Of a DNA stretch of 64,000 nucleotides, positions 36,527 through 45,241 are shown in pieces. The stretch is from assembly GCF_002101555.1 (NCBI RefSeq), contig NZ_LQOL01000060.1, positions 57,944-121,943 on the forward strand. Reading direction: 5' to 3'. The notes beneath the pieces were generated by a model, which was given only the letters and a program-made list of their open reading frames with translations, did no database searches and was not told where the DNA came from. The DNA comes from Mycolicibacterium canariasense. Its GTDB lineage: Bacteria; Actinomycetota; Actinomycetes; Mycobacteriales; Mycobacteriaceae. The stretch's first letter is position 1, and each line of letters opens with the position of its first letter. A program made the translations under genes and the position numbers.

Positions 36527-37501
36527 TCAGCCGGGGGCCTCGGCGTGCTGCCAGGCCCGGGCGGCGACGAGTTCGGGGATGAGCGTCTCGGTCAGCAGCC
36601 GGACATCGTCGTCCTCGTCGCCGGGGTAACGCAACGTCGTGGCGGCACACGGCACCGCCCCGCCCACTCCGACGATCTTGGTGTTGCGCGGGCCGGCCCA
36701 TTCCGCCATCTGGTCCTCCCACGGCGACCCCGCGAAGACCAACAACCTCAGGTCGGTGTTCTTGGTGCGGTACACGTCGACATGGCTCCACTCGCCGGTC
36801 TCGCTGCCGGTGGCGGCGCGCCGCGGTCCCTCCCGGAACATCAGTGCACCCTGCTGAGCGGACGAAAGTCGGTGTGCCGGCGCGCAGAGGTGGGTCTCGT
36901 CGGGCCCGAGCAACAGGCTCGAGACCTCGGGACGCCAGTCCTGCTCGGTCGACAACAGCCAATCGCTCGCGGCGGCCGCCGCCCGGACGGTGTCCACCAC
37001 GGCCGCCGTCGACGTCCCCGTGAGGTGACACTCCAAGGCCAGGAACAGGGCCAGCGTGTGTTGGAAACTGCGGCACGCCACCCCGCCGGCCTCGGGTTCG
37101 GCCAGCAGGTCGACGGTGCGGCCGCAGATGTCGGTGATCGGCGAACCGGGCGTATTGGTCACCGCCACCAGCGTCGCGCCGGGGTCGATGCGGCGCAGCG
37201 CGTCAAGGGTTTCCACCGACCCGCCGGAGGCGGACGTCGCCACCACGACGGTCCCCGGACCCCACGCCGGCAACAGTCGGGTCGAGGCGAGATCGGAGAC
37301 CGCGCACACCCCGCGGGCACGCAGGCGGGCGGCGGCGACGCCGGCGGCATAGGCCGACGAGCCCATCCCGAGGAACACCACGCGGTCGACGGACCCCGGC
37401 AGTGCCTCGGCCCACGGATCGGCGGCGGCCAGCGCGTCCGCCAGCCCGGCGAGGATGTCCGGCTTGCGGGCCAGATCGCGGGCGAACTCCAGGGGTTTCA
37501 C
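36527..37501 (-). CDS. SIS-domain protein (sugar isomerase/deaminase-like)
   Basis: A 324-residue cytosolic protein with two phosphosugar-binding SIS modules, as in the isomerase half of GlmS and AgaS-type enzymes. Seen: VVFLGMGSSAYAAGVAAARL (about residue 42), ATSASGGSVETLDAL, VAVTNTPGSPI, and in the second module MFREGPRRAATGSETGEWSH. The GTG at 37501 is chosen because it overlaps the stop of the upstream kinase (GTGA). It probably isomerises or deaminates an aminosugar phosphate made by that kinase. No glutaminase domain is attached, so it is not a full GlmS. Confidence 0.8.
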   Translation of the reverse strand: MKPLEFARDLARKPDILAGLADALAAADPWAEALPGSVDRVVFLGMGSSAYAAGVAAARLRARGVCAVSDLASTRLLPAWGPGTVVVATSASGGSVETLDALRRIDPGATLVAVTNTPGSPITDICGRTVDLLAEPEAGGVACRSFQHTLALFLALECHLTGTSTAAVVDTVRAAAAASDWLLSTEQDWRPEVSSLLLGPDETHLCAPAHRLSSAQQGALMFREGPRRAATGSETGEWSHVDVYRTKNTDLRLLVFAGSPWEDQMAEWAGPRNTKIVGVGGAVPCAATTLRYPGDEDDDVRLLTETLIPELVAARAWQHAEAPG

Positions 37502-38916
37502 GGTTGCACACCTTCCAGCAGGGCGGGCAGCGCGGCGTCGGGGACGTACATCCACCGCGGCAGATGCCGCCCGGCGTAGACGATTTCGCGCAGTATCTGT
37601 TGCAGACGGAAAGCGGGCACCGCCTCGGCCGAGAACAGCTGCCGCTGACCGGATGCGGCGAGTGCGGTGGTGTACGCATCGAGGAACGCCGCTTGCGCCG
37701 CCGCGTCGACCCGGCGTAGGCCGTCCGGGTCGACATCGTGGTGCCGGGCCACCACGATCGCCACGTGGGACAGGGATTGCAGCATGCCCGCCACGTCCAG
37801 GGCCGCCGGCACCGGCAGCACCCGCTGCCACGGCGGCAGCACCGGGTTGCCGTCGAAATCGGTGATCACGAACCGGTCTTCGCTGCGCAGCACCTGCCCG
37901 ACATGCAGATCACCGTGCGCGTCGAGGATGGGTAGCCCGACCAGCCCGCCGAGGCTCTCCAGCAGCCTGACCACCTCGGTGTCGTGGTCGGCCAGCAGCT
38001 GCCCGGTGCTGTTGGCGGCCAAGGCTTTTGCCGTCTTCAGTGTGTCCATAGCGCCGTCGCGCCAACGTCGGGCGTCCTGCGCGGTGGCGGTGGCCGCGGT
38101 GGCGGCCTGCGCGGCATGCAGGTCGGCCACGGCCGTGCCCACGGTGGCGAACGAGGCGCCGACGGCCGACGGGTCGCCGGCACGTGTTGCGGCGGCGAAC
38201 AAGTCGACCGCCCACGTCCAGCCGTCGACCGCGCCCGGCAGGAATCCGGTGACGGTGGCCACCAAGGTCTCTGCGCCGGTCTCTGCGCCGTCATCCGGTT
38301 GCCAGGTCACCAGGCCCCACGGTGTCGGCATCGCGGTGAAGCCGGCCGCGGTCAGGCTGGACAGCCGTTGCGGGGCAGGATGGGGGCCCGGCTCCAGATG
38401 GGTGGCCCATTTGACGACGGCCACCTCACCCACGATGACCGATTCGTTGGTCTGGTCGACGGTGATCGCGCGTTCGCCGGACGCCGCGCGCCGGCCGGCC
38501 CAGGAGGTCACGCTGAAGCGACCGTGCACGGACCGTCCCGGGCCGGCGGTGAGCAGGCGGATGAGGGCCTCGGCCACCCCGTCACCGGCGGTCGCACGTC
38601 GCCATCGACCGTCCTCGGCCAGTACGGGTACCGCCGAAGCGCCGCCGTCGTGGGTGACCACGGCCAGCGCGCGCCCGTCGCCCAGGTCGAGCAGATCGGT
38701 GGGGGTGAGGTCGGCGCTCACGGCGTGGACGGCGTCGCGCTCGGCGGTGCGGTGCTGCCACCCGTGGTGTTCGATGACGGCGGCCGCAGGCCCGGTGATG
38801 AGTTCGGCGTCACCGAAATGGTGACAGTCAACGGGGCCACTCTGTCGGTCCTTTCGCCGAACGCGATGCGGCAACCGCGCGGGCCGCCTCCCGGGTGTTG
38901 AGCCCCACTCTGGCAC
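37498..38916 (-). CDS. Maltokinase/glucosamine kinase-like phosphotransferase
   Basis: A 472-residue protein with an aminoglycoside-phosphotransferase-type kinase fold. The catalytic loop HGDLHVGQVL and metal-binding DFDGNPVLPPWQR lie near residue 352-376. An N-terminal cap region with VHGRFSVTSWAGRR and EVAVVKWATH (the ATP-site lysine) resembles mycobacterial maltokinase and the related actinobacterial glucosamine kinases. The partner SIS gene favours an aminosugar substrate. The frame opens at GTG 38916, but residues 1-28 are low-complexity and no better start is visible, so the true start is uncertain. Translationally coupled to the SIS gene. Confidence 0.7.
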   Translation of the reverse strand: MPEWGSTPGRRPARLPHRVRRKDRQSGPVDCHHFGDAELITGPAAAVIEHHGWQHRTAERDAVHAVSADLTPTDLLDLGDGRALAVVTHDGGASAVPVLAEDGRWRRATAGDGVAEALIRLLTAGPGRSVHGRFSVTSWAGRRAASGERAITVDQTNESVIVGEVAVVKWATHLEPGPHPAPQRLSSLTAAGFTAMPTPWGLVTWQPDDGAETGAETLVATVTGFLPGAVDGWTWAVDLFAAATRAGDPSAVGASFATVGTAVADLHAAQAATAATATAQDARRWRDGAMDTLKTAKALAANSTGQLLADHDTEVVRLLESLGGLVGLPILDAHGDLHVGQVLRSEDRFVITDFDGNPVLPPWQRVLPVPAALDVAGMLQSLSHVAIVVARHHDVDPDGLRRVDAAAQAAFLDAYTTALAASGQRQLFSAEAVPAFRLQQILREIVYAGRHLPRWMYVPDAALPALLEGVQP

Positions 38917-38984
38917 AGATCACGAGACCTCGCTGAGTTTTCCTGAACTTTACGTCAGTTTAGGTGGCGCCAATGCTATTGAAG

Positions 38985-39029
38985 TGCAACTATCAGTCAT
39001 TGCCAAACCTGAATATGGATGTAACTATC
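38985..39029. promoter_or_regulatory. Direct repeats in the divergent kinase/oxidase region
   Basis: TG(C/T)AACTATC occurs at 38985-38994 and 39020-39029, 35 bp apart, in an AT-richer stretch of the 242-bp gap between the divergent kinase and oxidase genes. Such half-sites could bind a regulator, but none is encoded beside the cluster. Confidence 0.35.
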
Positions 39030-39087
39030 TCGTTCTGTCGCCGTGCGTCCCGCACGAAGATCGATCTGCCCGATTCGGAAGTCCACG

Positions 39088-39162
39088 ATGAAAACCCCGA
39101 CGATGACCCGACCCGCCTGCCTGCCGGACCCGGCCGACGCCGCGAGCGGGCCGCTCGCATGA
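39088..39162 (+). CDS. Possible 24-residue leader ORF coupled to the amine oxidase gene
   Basis: ATG at 39088 opens MKTPTMTRPACLPDPADAAS-GPLA, whose TGA overlaps the oxidase ATG (ATGA at 39159-39162). A weak GGAAG precedes it. The oxidase start itself has only a poor Shine-Dalgarno, so translational coupling is plausible. It may equally be chance. Confidence 0.35.
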   Translation: MKTPTMTRPACLPDPADAASGPLA

Positions 39163-40541
39163 GGCCGGAATTGGCCGATGCCGAGCCGCGGCCGGTGTGG
39201 TGGGACAACATGCCGACCGGTCCCCGGTCGGACCGGCTGATCGGTGCCGTCGGCGCCGATCTGGTGATCATCGGGGCCGGCTACACCGGTCTGTGGGCGG
39301 CCATCGAGGCGCTCACCGAGGATCCGTCGCGGGATGTCGTGGTGCTCGAACAGCAGTGGGTCGGATCCGGTGCATCGGGGCGCAACGGCGGCTTCGTCTC
39401 GGAATCACTCACCCATGGCATCGCCCACGGCGCAGCCCTGTGGCCGGACGAACTGGACGAGCTGCAACGGCTGGGACGCCAGAACGTCGCGCAGATCGCC
39501 GATTTCGTCGCTGCGCATGAGATCGACGCCGACCTGCGCATGGTGGGCAAGACCACGCTGGCGCGCACCGAACACGAAGTGGCCGCGCTGCGGAAGGCGG
39601 CCGACACGCACGCGCACCATGGTGAGAAGGTCGAATTCCTGGACCGTGACGAGGTGTGCGCCGATATCGCGTCACCGGCCTTCCTGGCTGGGATGCGTTC
39701 CCACGCGGGCGGTCTCATCGACCCGATGGCACTGGTGCAGGGACTGCGCCGGGCGGCCGAGACGCTCGGCGCCCGGATTTTCGAGCAGACGGCGGCCACC
39801 GGGATCGGCCGCCGTGGCGGCATGCTGACCGTTCGGACCGATCGCGGCGGAGTCCGCACCGGCCACGTCCTGCTCGCCTCGAACGCCTACCCGCCCTTGC
39901 TGCGCCGGTTGAAGGCCTGGATGCTCCCGGTCTACGACTACGTGCTGGCAACGGCGCCGCTGACCGCCGAGCAACTCGCGTCGGTCGGATGGCAGCAGAA
40001 CCAGGGACTGACCGACGCCGGGAACCAGTTCCACTACTTCCGGCGCACCCGCGACGACCGGATCCTCTGGGGCGGATACGACGCCATCTACCACTTCGGT
40101 AACCGGGTGGCGCCGGAGCTGGAACAGCGCGATGCGTCACATCGGTTGCTGGCGCGGCATTTTCGCGAGACATTCCCGCAGTTGGCCGACGTGCCGTTCA
40201 CGCATCGCTGGGGTGGCGTGATCGACACCACCACGCGCTTCACGCCGATCTTCGGGACCGGGTATGACGGCCGGGTCGCGTACGCGGTCGGGTTCACCGG
40301 CCTCGGTGTGGCCTCGACCCGGTTCGGCGCGCAGGTGGCGCTGGATCTGCTCGCCAAGCGGGACACCGAACGAACCCGGCTCAAGGCGGTCACCGGGATG
40401 GCCGTCCCGTTCCCGCCCGAGCCGTTGCGCTGGCCCGCCGTCGAGCTCACCCGCGCGGCCCTGGCCCGCGAGGACGAAACAGGGCGCAGGGGAACGCTGC
40501 TGCGTGTGCTCGATCATCTCGGCGTCGGCTTCAACAGTTAG
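39159..40541 (+). CDS. FAD-dependent amine/amino-acid oxidoreductase (DAO family)
   Basis: A 460-residue flavoprotein of the D-amino-acid-oxidase-like family, nearest in layout to gamma-glutamylputrescine oxidase (PuuB-like). The dinucleotide motif LVIIGAGYTGLWAAIEAL is at about residue 30, followed by GSGASGRNGGFVSESLTHG, which is typical of the family, and a C-terminal VGFTGLGVASTRFGAQVALD FAD segment. The ATG at 39159 is chosen; the open frame extends 65 residues upstream but without homology-like sequence. It is followed 10 bp later by the aldehyde dehydrogenase, which could oxidise its aldehyde product. Confidence 0.83.
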   Translation: MRPELADAEPRPVWWDNMPTGPRSDRLIGAVGADLVIIGAGYTGLWAAIEALTEDPSRDVVVLEQQWVGSGASGRNGGFVSESLTHGIAHGAALWPDELDELQRLGRQNVAQIADFVAAHEIDADLRMVGKTTLARTEHEVAALRKAADTHAHHGEKVEFLDRDEVCADIASPAFLAGMRSHAGGLIDPMALVQGLRRAAETLGARIFEQTAATGIGRRGGMLTVRTDRGGVRTGHVLLASNAYPPLLRRLKAWMLPVYDYVLATAPLTAEQLASVGWQQNQGLTDAGNQFHYFRRTRDDRILWGGYDAIYHFGNRVAPELEQRDASHRLLARHFRETFPQLADVPFTHRWGGVIDTTTRFTPIFGTGYDGRVAYAVGFTGLGVASTRFGAQVALDLLAKRDTERTRLKAVTGMAVPFPPEPLRWPAVELTRAALAREDETGRRGTLLRVLDHLGVGFNS

Positions 40542-40551
40542 AGGAGTGTGC

Positions 40552-42009
40552 ATGAGCGCAGGGCGATTCCACCGCGGCCGGCGAATCGAGGGACGCGGGG
40601 CTGAGCGGACACTGGTCGACCCGGCCACCGGCCGGCCGACCGGAACCATCGCGGAGGCATCCGTCGACGACGCGGCCGACGCCGTCACGGCGGCGGCCGA
40701 GGCGTTCGGCGAATGGTCGCGGCGCACGGCGGGGGAGCGGGCCCGACAGATCCTGCGCTGGGCGGATCTGATCGACACGCACGCCGATCAGCTGACCGCC
40801 CTGGAGGTGGCCGAATCGGGCAAGCCCGCCACGGTGTTCCGCGACGGCGAACTGCCCTTCGGCACCGACAATCTGCGTTTCTTCGCCGGAGCGGCACGGT
40901 CTTTGGAGGGCAGCGGTGCCGGGGTGTTGAGCGAGGGTTACACCTCGATGATCGTGCGCCGACCCGTCGGGCCGGTGCTGGGCATAGCGCCGTGGAACTT
41001 CCCGATGATCATGGCGCTGTGGAAGATCGGCCCGGCCATCGCCGCCGGCAACACCATCGTCGTCAAGCCGGCACCGACCACCCCCAGCAGCACCTTGCTC
41101 ATCGCCGAGCTCGCGGTGCAGGCCGGCATCCCGGCCGGTGTGCTGGAGGTGGTCACCGGCGATCGGGAGGTGGGTGAGGCGCTGGTCGCCGACGAACGGA
41201 TACAACTGGTCTCGATCACCGGGTCGACCCGCGCGGGCCGGCACGTCATGGCGACGGCTGCCGCGCGCGGCGCCCGGGTGCATCTGGAACTCGGCGGCAA
41301 GGCGCCGTGCCTGGTTTTCGACGACGCCGACCTGGACGCCGCCGCCGGCGGTATCGCCATGGGCGCGACCTACAACTCCGGACAGGACTGCACGGCGGCC
41401 ACCCGCGTCTACGCCCACGAAGCCGTCTTCGATGCACTGGTGGATCGAATAGCTCGACAGTTCAACGCCATTCGGGTGGGTGACCCGCACGACCCGGAAA
41501 CGGATATCGGCCCGCTGATCAGCGTCGAGCACCGTGCACGCGTGCACGGATTCGTCGAGCGGGCGGTGGCCGGGGGTGCGACGGTGCGTGCCGGTGGCAC
41601 GCTGCCCGACGGGCCGGGAGCCTACTATCCGCCGACGTTGATCACCGGTGCCCAGCAGGCCGCCGAGATCGTCCAGGAAGAGGTGTTCGGGCCCGTGCTG
41701 GTGGCACTGCCGTTCACGGACGAGAACGAGGCGATCGTGCTGGCCAACGATTCTCGCTACGGATTGGCGTCATCGGTGTGGACCACCGACGGTGCGCGCG
41801 GGCTGCGCGTCGCGCATGCGATGGACGCCGGCGTCACCTGGATCAACGATCATCTGCCGATCGCCTCCGAGGCTCCGCATGGTGGAGTCAAGGCAAGTGG
41901 TTTCGGGAAGGACATGAGCCAGGCGGCGGTAGCGGAGTACACCGTGGCCCGGCACGTCATGGTCAAGCATGCACCGCGTTCGCCAAACGAATCATTCAGG
42001 CCGGCATGA
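40552..42009 (+). CDS. NAD(P)-dependent aldehyde dehydrogenase (aminobutyraldehyde dehydrogenase-like)
   Basis: A 485-residue aldehyde dehydrogenase. Seen: IAPWNFPMIMALWKIGPAI, cofactor segment VVKPAPTTPSST, ITGSTRAG, catalytic Glu in LELGGKAP (about residue 248) and catalytic Cys in NSGQDCTAATRVY (about 282). The GQDCTA form is common in gamma-aminobutyraldehyde/betaine aldehyde dehydrogenases. A GAGGAG Shine-Dalgarno (40541-40546) sits on the oxidase stop codon. Next to a PuuB-like oxidase and an APC permease it suggests amine catabolism: uptake, oxidative deamination, aldehyde oxidation. Confidence 0.88.
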   Translation: MSAGRFHRGRRIEGRGAERTLVDPATGRPTGTIAEASVDDAADAVTAAAEAFGEWSRRTAGERARQILRWADLIDTHADQLTALEVAESGKPATVFRDGELPFGTDNLRFFAGAARSLEGSGAGVLSEGYTSMIVRRPVGPVLGIAPWNFPMIMALWKIGPAIAAGNTIVVKPAPTTPSSTLLIAELAVQAGIPAGVLEVVTGDREVGEALVADERIQLVSITGSTRAGRHVMATAAARGARVHLELGGKAPCLVFDDADLDAAAGGIAMGATYNSGQDCTAATRVYAHEAVFDALVDRIARQFNAIRVGDPHDPETDIGPLISVEHRARVHGFVERAVAGGATVRAGGTLPDGPGAYYPPTLITGAQQAAEIVQEEVFGPVLVALPFTDENEAIVLANDSRYGLASSVWTTDGARGLRVAHAMDAGVTWINDHLPIASEAPHGGVKASGFGKDMSQAAVAEYTVARHVMVKHAPRSPNESFRPA

Positions 42010-42292
42010 TCCGATCCCGCTGACACCCAACCCATCTGGCGCGCCGCCACTTCGGACCGGCGTGCCGTTGGCATGCCCGGGCCGCGCGCACACAACCATA
42101 AGATCTGCGAAACCTGATGAAACGCTGGATAATTCGTCATGACAACGGTACCGTCCGTAGTCTGCGTCACTACCGCGGCCAATAGCGATCCATGCCATGG
42201 TTCTGCTCGCAACCCGTCGGTCTCGCCGTTGCGCCGTCGGGGTCCCGCCACCCGCCTTTCGCCGCCCGTCAAGCATCGGAGGTCTGAGTTCC
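42010..42292. promoter_or_regulatory. 283-bp gap upstream of the permease, with small palindromes
   Basis: No gene is visible here. It is less GC-rich around 42095-42150 and contains GTCATGAC (42136-42143) and ACGGTACCGT (42145-42154), two adjacent perfect palindromes. These may be regulator sites for an independent permease promoter. Confidence 0.35.
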
Positions 42293-43738
42293 ATGACCAC
42301 AAAAGATAATTCGCTCGTCGAACCCGCCGAACCGTTGGCCGGGGAGGCGAAGTTACCGCGCAAGATGCGCTGGTTCGACGGGTTCGCCATGGCCATGACG
42401 ATGCCGGCCGCGCTGGTGGCCACCCTCGGCGCATCGATCGCCGGCCTCGGCGGTTGGGGTGCGGCCGTACTGTGGGCCATTTCGATGATCATCTCGCTCG
42501 GGGTCAACTGGATCTACATCGAGTTGGCGGCCATGTTCCCCGAGGCGTCCGGCGGGATCGCGGGTTACGCCGCCGAAGCGTGGAAGAACCGGGTGCCCTG
42601 GCTGGCGCCGCTGGCCGGCGTCGGCTACTGGCTGCCCTGGGGATCCAACCTGGCCACCTACGGCGCGTTCACCGGTCTGTTGGTGCAGTCCCAATGGTTC
42701 CCCGACCAACAATGGTCCTTCGACGCCGGGCCACTGCACCTGAACTTCCCGATCCTGGTGGGTCTGGCGGTGATCTTCATCCTGTACGGCATCAACATCA
42801 TCGGGGTCCGCGTCACCATGGCGTTCGTCTACGTGACGGCAGCCATCCTGATGATCCCCCTCGCCGTCTTCATCATCTTCCCGCTGTTCAACGCCGGCTG
42901 GGCGCCCATGGACCTGACCTGGAAGCTGCACGGACTGGAAGGTCTGCACACCGCCATCGTCTGGCTGTACGTGATGGCGTGGACCACGTTGGGCGTCGAG
43001 GTGTGCGCCACCTTCGCCTCCGAGTACCGGGACCCGGTCAAGGACACCTCGCGAGCGATCCGTGCTTCCGCACTGTTCTGCCTGGGGGTGTTCTTCCTCG
43101 TCCCGCTCACCCTCGGCGGGTTCGCCGGCGAATCGGCGATCGAAGCCGACCCGGCCACCTTCTTCGTCTCCAGCTTCTCCGAGCTGACCGGGGCCGGTGC
43201 CGGGGTGATGGTGCTGTGCCTGATCGCCTCTCTGGTGCTGGTCATGCTGACCTCGGTCGCCGACGCATCACGAGTGTTGTTCAACATGGGCAAGGAAGGT
43301 GTCACCGTCCGGGCGGTGGGCACGCTGAACCGCCGCGGTGTCCCGGTGCGCGCCCTGAACGTGATGCTGGTGCTCAACGTCGTCCTGCTCGTGGTGCTGC
43401 AGCAGCCGCTGGCCATCATCGTCACCGGGAATCTGGGTTACATCCTGGCTCATGTGCTGGCGGTCGCCGGGTTCGCGGTGTTGCGCAAGGACCGCCCGGA
43501 CGCGGTCCGGCCCATCCGGTTGCCGCGGCTTTTCGTGCCGCTGTCGATCGGGCTGGCGGTGCTGCTCGCCGTGATGCTGGTGGTCGGCGCGACCGGATTC
43601 TCGATCACCGGCTACGGCGGCGTGCTCGAACTGGGCATCGCCGTCACGATCCTGGCCGGCGGGGTGCTGCTGTGGTGGTTCGTCCAGCGCCGGAATCGGG
43701 CCGCCGGCCTGACGGCCGGGGCGGGCGACGCGCCGTGA
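42293..43738 (+). CDS. APC-superfamily amino acid/amine permease
   Basis: A 481-residue membrane transporter with about 12 hydrophobic segments. The first helices (FAMAMTMPAALVATLGASIAG) carry the APC-type unwound Gly-rich region, and EASGGIAGYAAEAW follows helix 2. GGAGGT at 42278-42283 supports the ATG at 42293; the longer frame upstream is Arg/Pro-rich and not membrane-like. It is transcribed in the same direction as the oxidase and dehydrogenase but 283 bp away. The substrate is probably an amino acid, polyamine or amino-sugar-related amine, and cannot be fixed from sequence. Confidence 0.85.
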   Translation: MTTKDNSLVEPAEPLAGEAKLPRKMRWFDGFAMAMTMPAALVATLGASIAGLGGWGAAVLWAISMIISLGVNWIYIELAAMFPEASGGIAGYAAEAWKNRVPWLAPLAGVGYWLPWGSNLATYGAFTGLLVQSQWFPDQQWSFDAGPLHLNFPILVGLAVIFILYGINIIGVRVTMAFVYVTAAILMIPLAVFIIFPLFNAGWAPMDLTWKLHGLEGLHTAIVWLYVMAWTTLGVEVCATFASEYRDPVKDTSRAIRASALFCLGVFFLVPLTLGGFAGESAIEADPATFFVSSFSELTGAGAGVMVLCLIASLVLVMLTSVADASRVLFNMGKEGVTVRAVGTLNRRGVPVRALNVMLVLNVVLLVVLQQPLAIIVTGNLGYILAHVLAVAGFAVLRKDRPDAVRPIRLPRLFVPLSIGLAVLLAVMLVVGATGFSITGYGGVLELGIAVTILAGGVLLWWFVQRRNRAAGLTAGAGDAP

Positions 43739-43744
43739 CGCCGA

Positions 43745-44050
43745 CTACTCGGCGCCGGCGTCCATGTCGTAGACCCTGGCGTGCAGCACCGTGCGGTTAC
43801 GCAGCGCCGCGCGCACCGCACGGTGCAGCCCGTCCTCCAGATAGATCACGCCCTGCCAGCGCACCGCATGCGGGAACAGGTCGCCGTAGAAGGTCGAGTC
43901 CTCGGACAGCAGCCGGTCCAGCGCCAGCACCGTGGTGGTGGTCACCAGTTCGTCCAACCGGATTTGGCGGGGCGGGATCTGCGACCATTGCCGGTAGGAC
44001 AGGCCGTGCTCGGGATAGGGTTTGCCGTCGCGGACACCTTTGAAGATCAC
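43745..44050 (-). CDS. Conserved mycobacterial protein of unknown function (Rv2375-like)
   Basis: A 101-residue protein read from GTG 44050 with GGGAG 7 nt upstream. It contains GDLFPHAVRWQGVIYLEDGL and HRAVRAALRNRTVLHARVYD. Its position, divergent from hrcA, matches M. tuberculosis Rv2375 (about 105 residues). The function is unknown; the RAALRNRTVLHARVYD ending hints at a small nucleic-acid-associated or ParB-like-fold protein, but this is weak. The open frame continues 36 residues upstream, overlapping the hrcA promoter region, so the shorter start is preferred. Confidence 0.8.
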   Translation of the reverse strand: MIFKGVRDGKPYPEHGLSYRQWSQIPPRQIRLDELVTTTTVLALDRLLSEDSTFYGDLFPHAVRWQGVIYLEDGLHRAVRAALRNRTVLHARVYDMDAGAE

Positions 44051-44172
44051 CGGCGGGCTCCCATGCGACGAGGTTAATCCCACGAGGCGCGCGGTGTCCT
44101 TGCCAACGTGAATACCTGCTGTTGGTCCCCGTAAAATGGTCAACAGACCGCGAGCCAAAGGCAGGTGAACAA

Positions 44173-45204
44173 GTGGGTAGTGCCGACGACCGTCGCTTCG
44201 AGGTGCTGCGCGCCATCGTCGCCGATTTCGTGACCACCAAGGAACCCATCGGGTCCAAGTCGCTCGTCGAACGTCACAACCTCGGGGTGTCCAGCGCCAC
44301 CGTCCGCAACGACATGGCGGTGCTGGAGGCCGAGGGGTACATCGCGCAGCCGCACACCAGTTCCGGCCGCGTGCCCACCGAGAAGGGCTACCGCGAATTC
44401 GTCGACCGGCTCGACGAGGTCAAACCGCTGTCGGGCAGTGAGCGGCGCGCCATCCTGCAATTCCTGGAGTCCGGTGTGGACCTCGACGACGTGTTGCGCC
44501 GCGCCGTCAAACTGCTCGCGCAACTGACCCGCCAGGTCGCCATCGTGCAGTACCCGATGTTGTCCACCTCGACGGTGCGCCACCTGGAGGTGGTGGCCCT
44601 CACCCCGGCCAAGCTCCTGCTGGTGGTCATCACCGACACCGGGCGGGTGGACCAGCGGGTGGTCGAACTCGGCGACGCGATCTCCGACCACGAGCTGTCC
44701 CAGCTGCGCGAGCGGCTCGGTGCCGCGCTGGACGGCAAGCCGCTGGCCACCGCCTCGGTGGCGGTGGCGGACCTGGCCGGCGCCTTCGACGGGCATGGCG
44801 GGCTGGGCGACGCCATCGGCCGGGCGGCCACGGTGCTGGTCGAGACCCTGGTGGAGCACACCGAGGAACGTCTGCTGCTCGGCGGCACGGCCAACCTGAC
44901 GCGCAACACCGCCGACTTCGGTGGGTCGCTGCGGTCGGTGCTGGAGGCGCTGGAGGAGCAGGTGGTGGTGCTGCGGTTGCTGGCTGCCCAGCAGGAGGCC
45001 GGTAAGGTCACCGTGCGTATCGGGCACGAGACCGAGGCCGAGCAGATGGTGGGGACGTCGGTGGTGAGCACCGCGTACGGCAGCTCGGGCAAGGTGTACG
45101 GCGGCATGGGTGTGGTCGGTCCCACTCGGATGGACTATCCGGGAACGATCGCCAATGTCGCCGCAGTTGCTCTCTACATTGGCGAGGTTTTGGGCACCCG
45201 GTAG
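44173..45204 (+). CDS. hrcA: Heat-inducible transcription repressor HrcA
   Basis: A 343-residue repressor, the same length as in M. tuberculosis. N-terminal winged helix: RFEVLRAIVADFVTTKEPIG, SKSLVERHNLGVSSATVRND and the wing GYIAQPHTSSGRVPTEKGYR. The C-terminus has GPTRMDYPGTIANVAAVALYIGEVL typical of HrcA. It binds CIRCE operators upstream of groES/groEL elsewhere; no CIRCE element was noticed here. The GTG at 44173 is preferred to upstream in-frame codons. dnaJ2 follows after 37 bp. Confidence 0.96.
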   Translation: MGSADDRRFEVLRAIVADFVTTKEPIGSKSLVERHNLGVSSATVRNDMAVLEAEGYIAQPHTSSGRVPTEKGYREFVDRLDEVKPLSGSERRAILQFLESGVDLDDVLRRAVKLLAQLTRQVAIVQYPMLSTSTVRHLEVVALTPAKLLLVVITDTGRVDQRVVELGDAISDHELSQLRERLGAALDGKPLATASVAVADLAGAFDGHGGLGDAIGRAATVLVETLVEHTEERLLLGGTANLTRNTADFGGSLRSVLEALEEQVVVLRLLAAQQEAGKVTVRIGHETEAEQMVGTSVVSTAYGSSGKVYGGMGVVGPTRMDYPGTIANVAAVALYIGEVLGTR

Positions 45205-45241
45205 GGGACGGCCGCTACTGGCGGCATGAAAGAGGTTGTAC

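Noticed and set aside
44051..44172. CIRCE element controlling hrcA
   Set aside because: No TTAGCACTC-type inverted repeat is seen in the gap; only a TAAAAT hexamer at 44132 without a matching -35.
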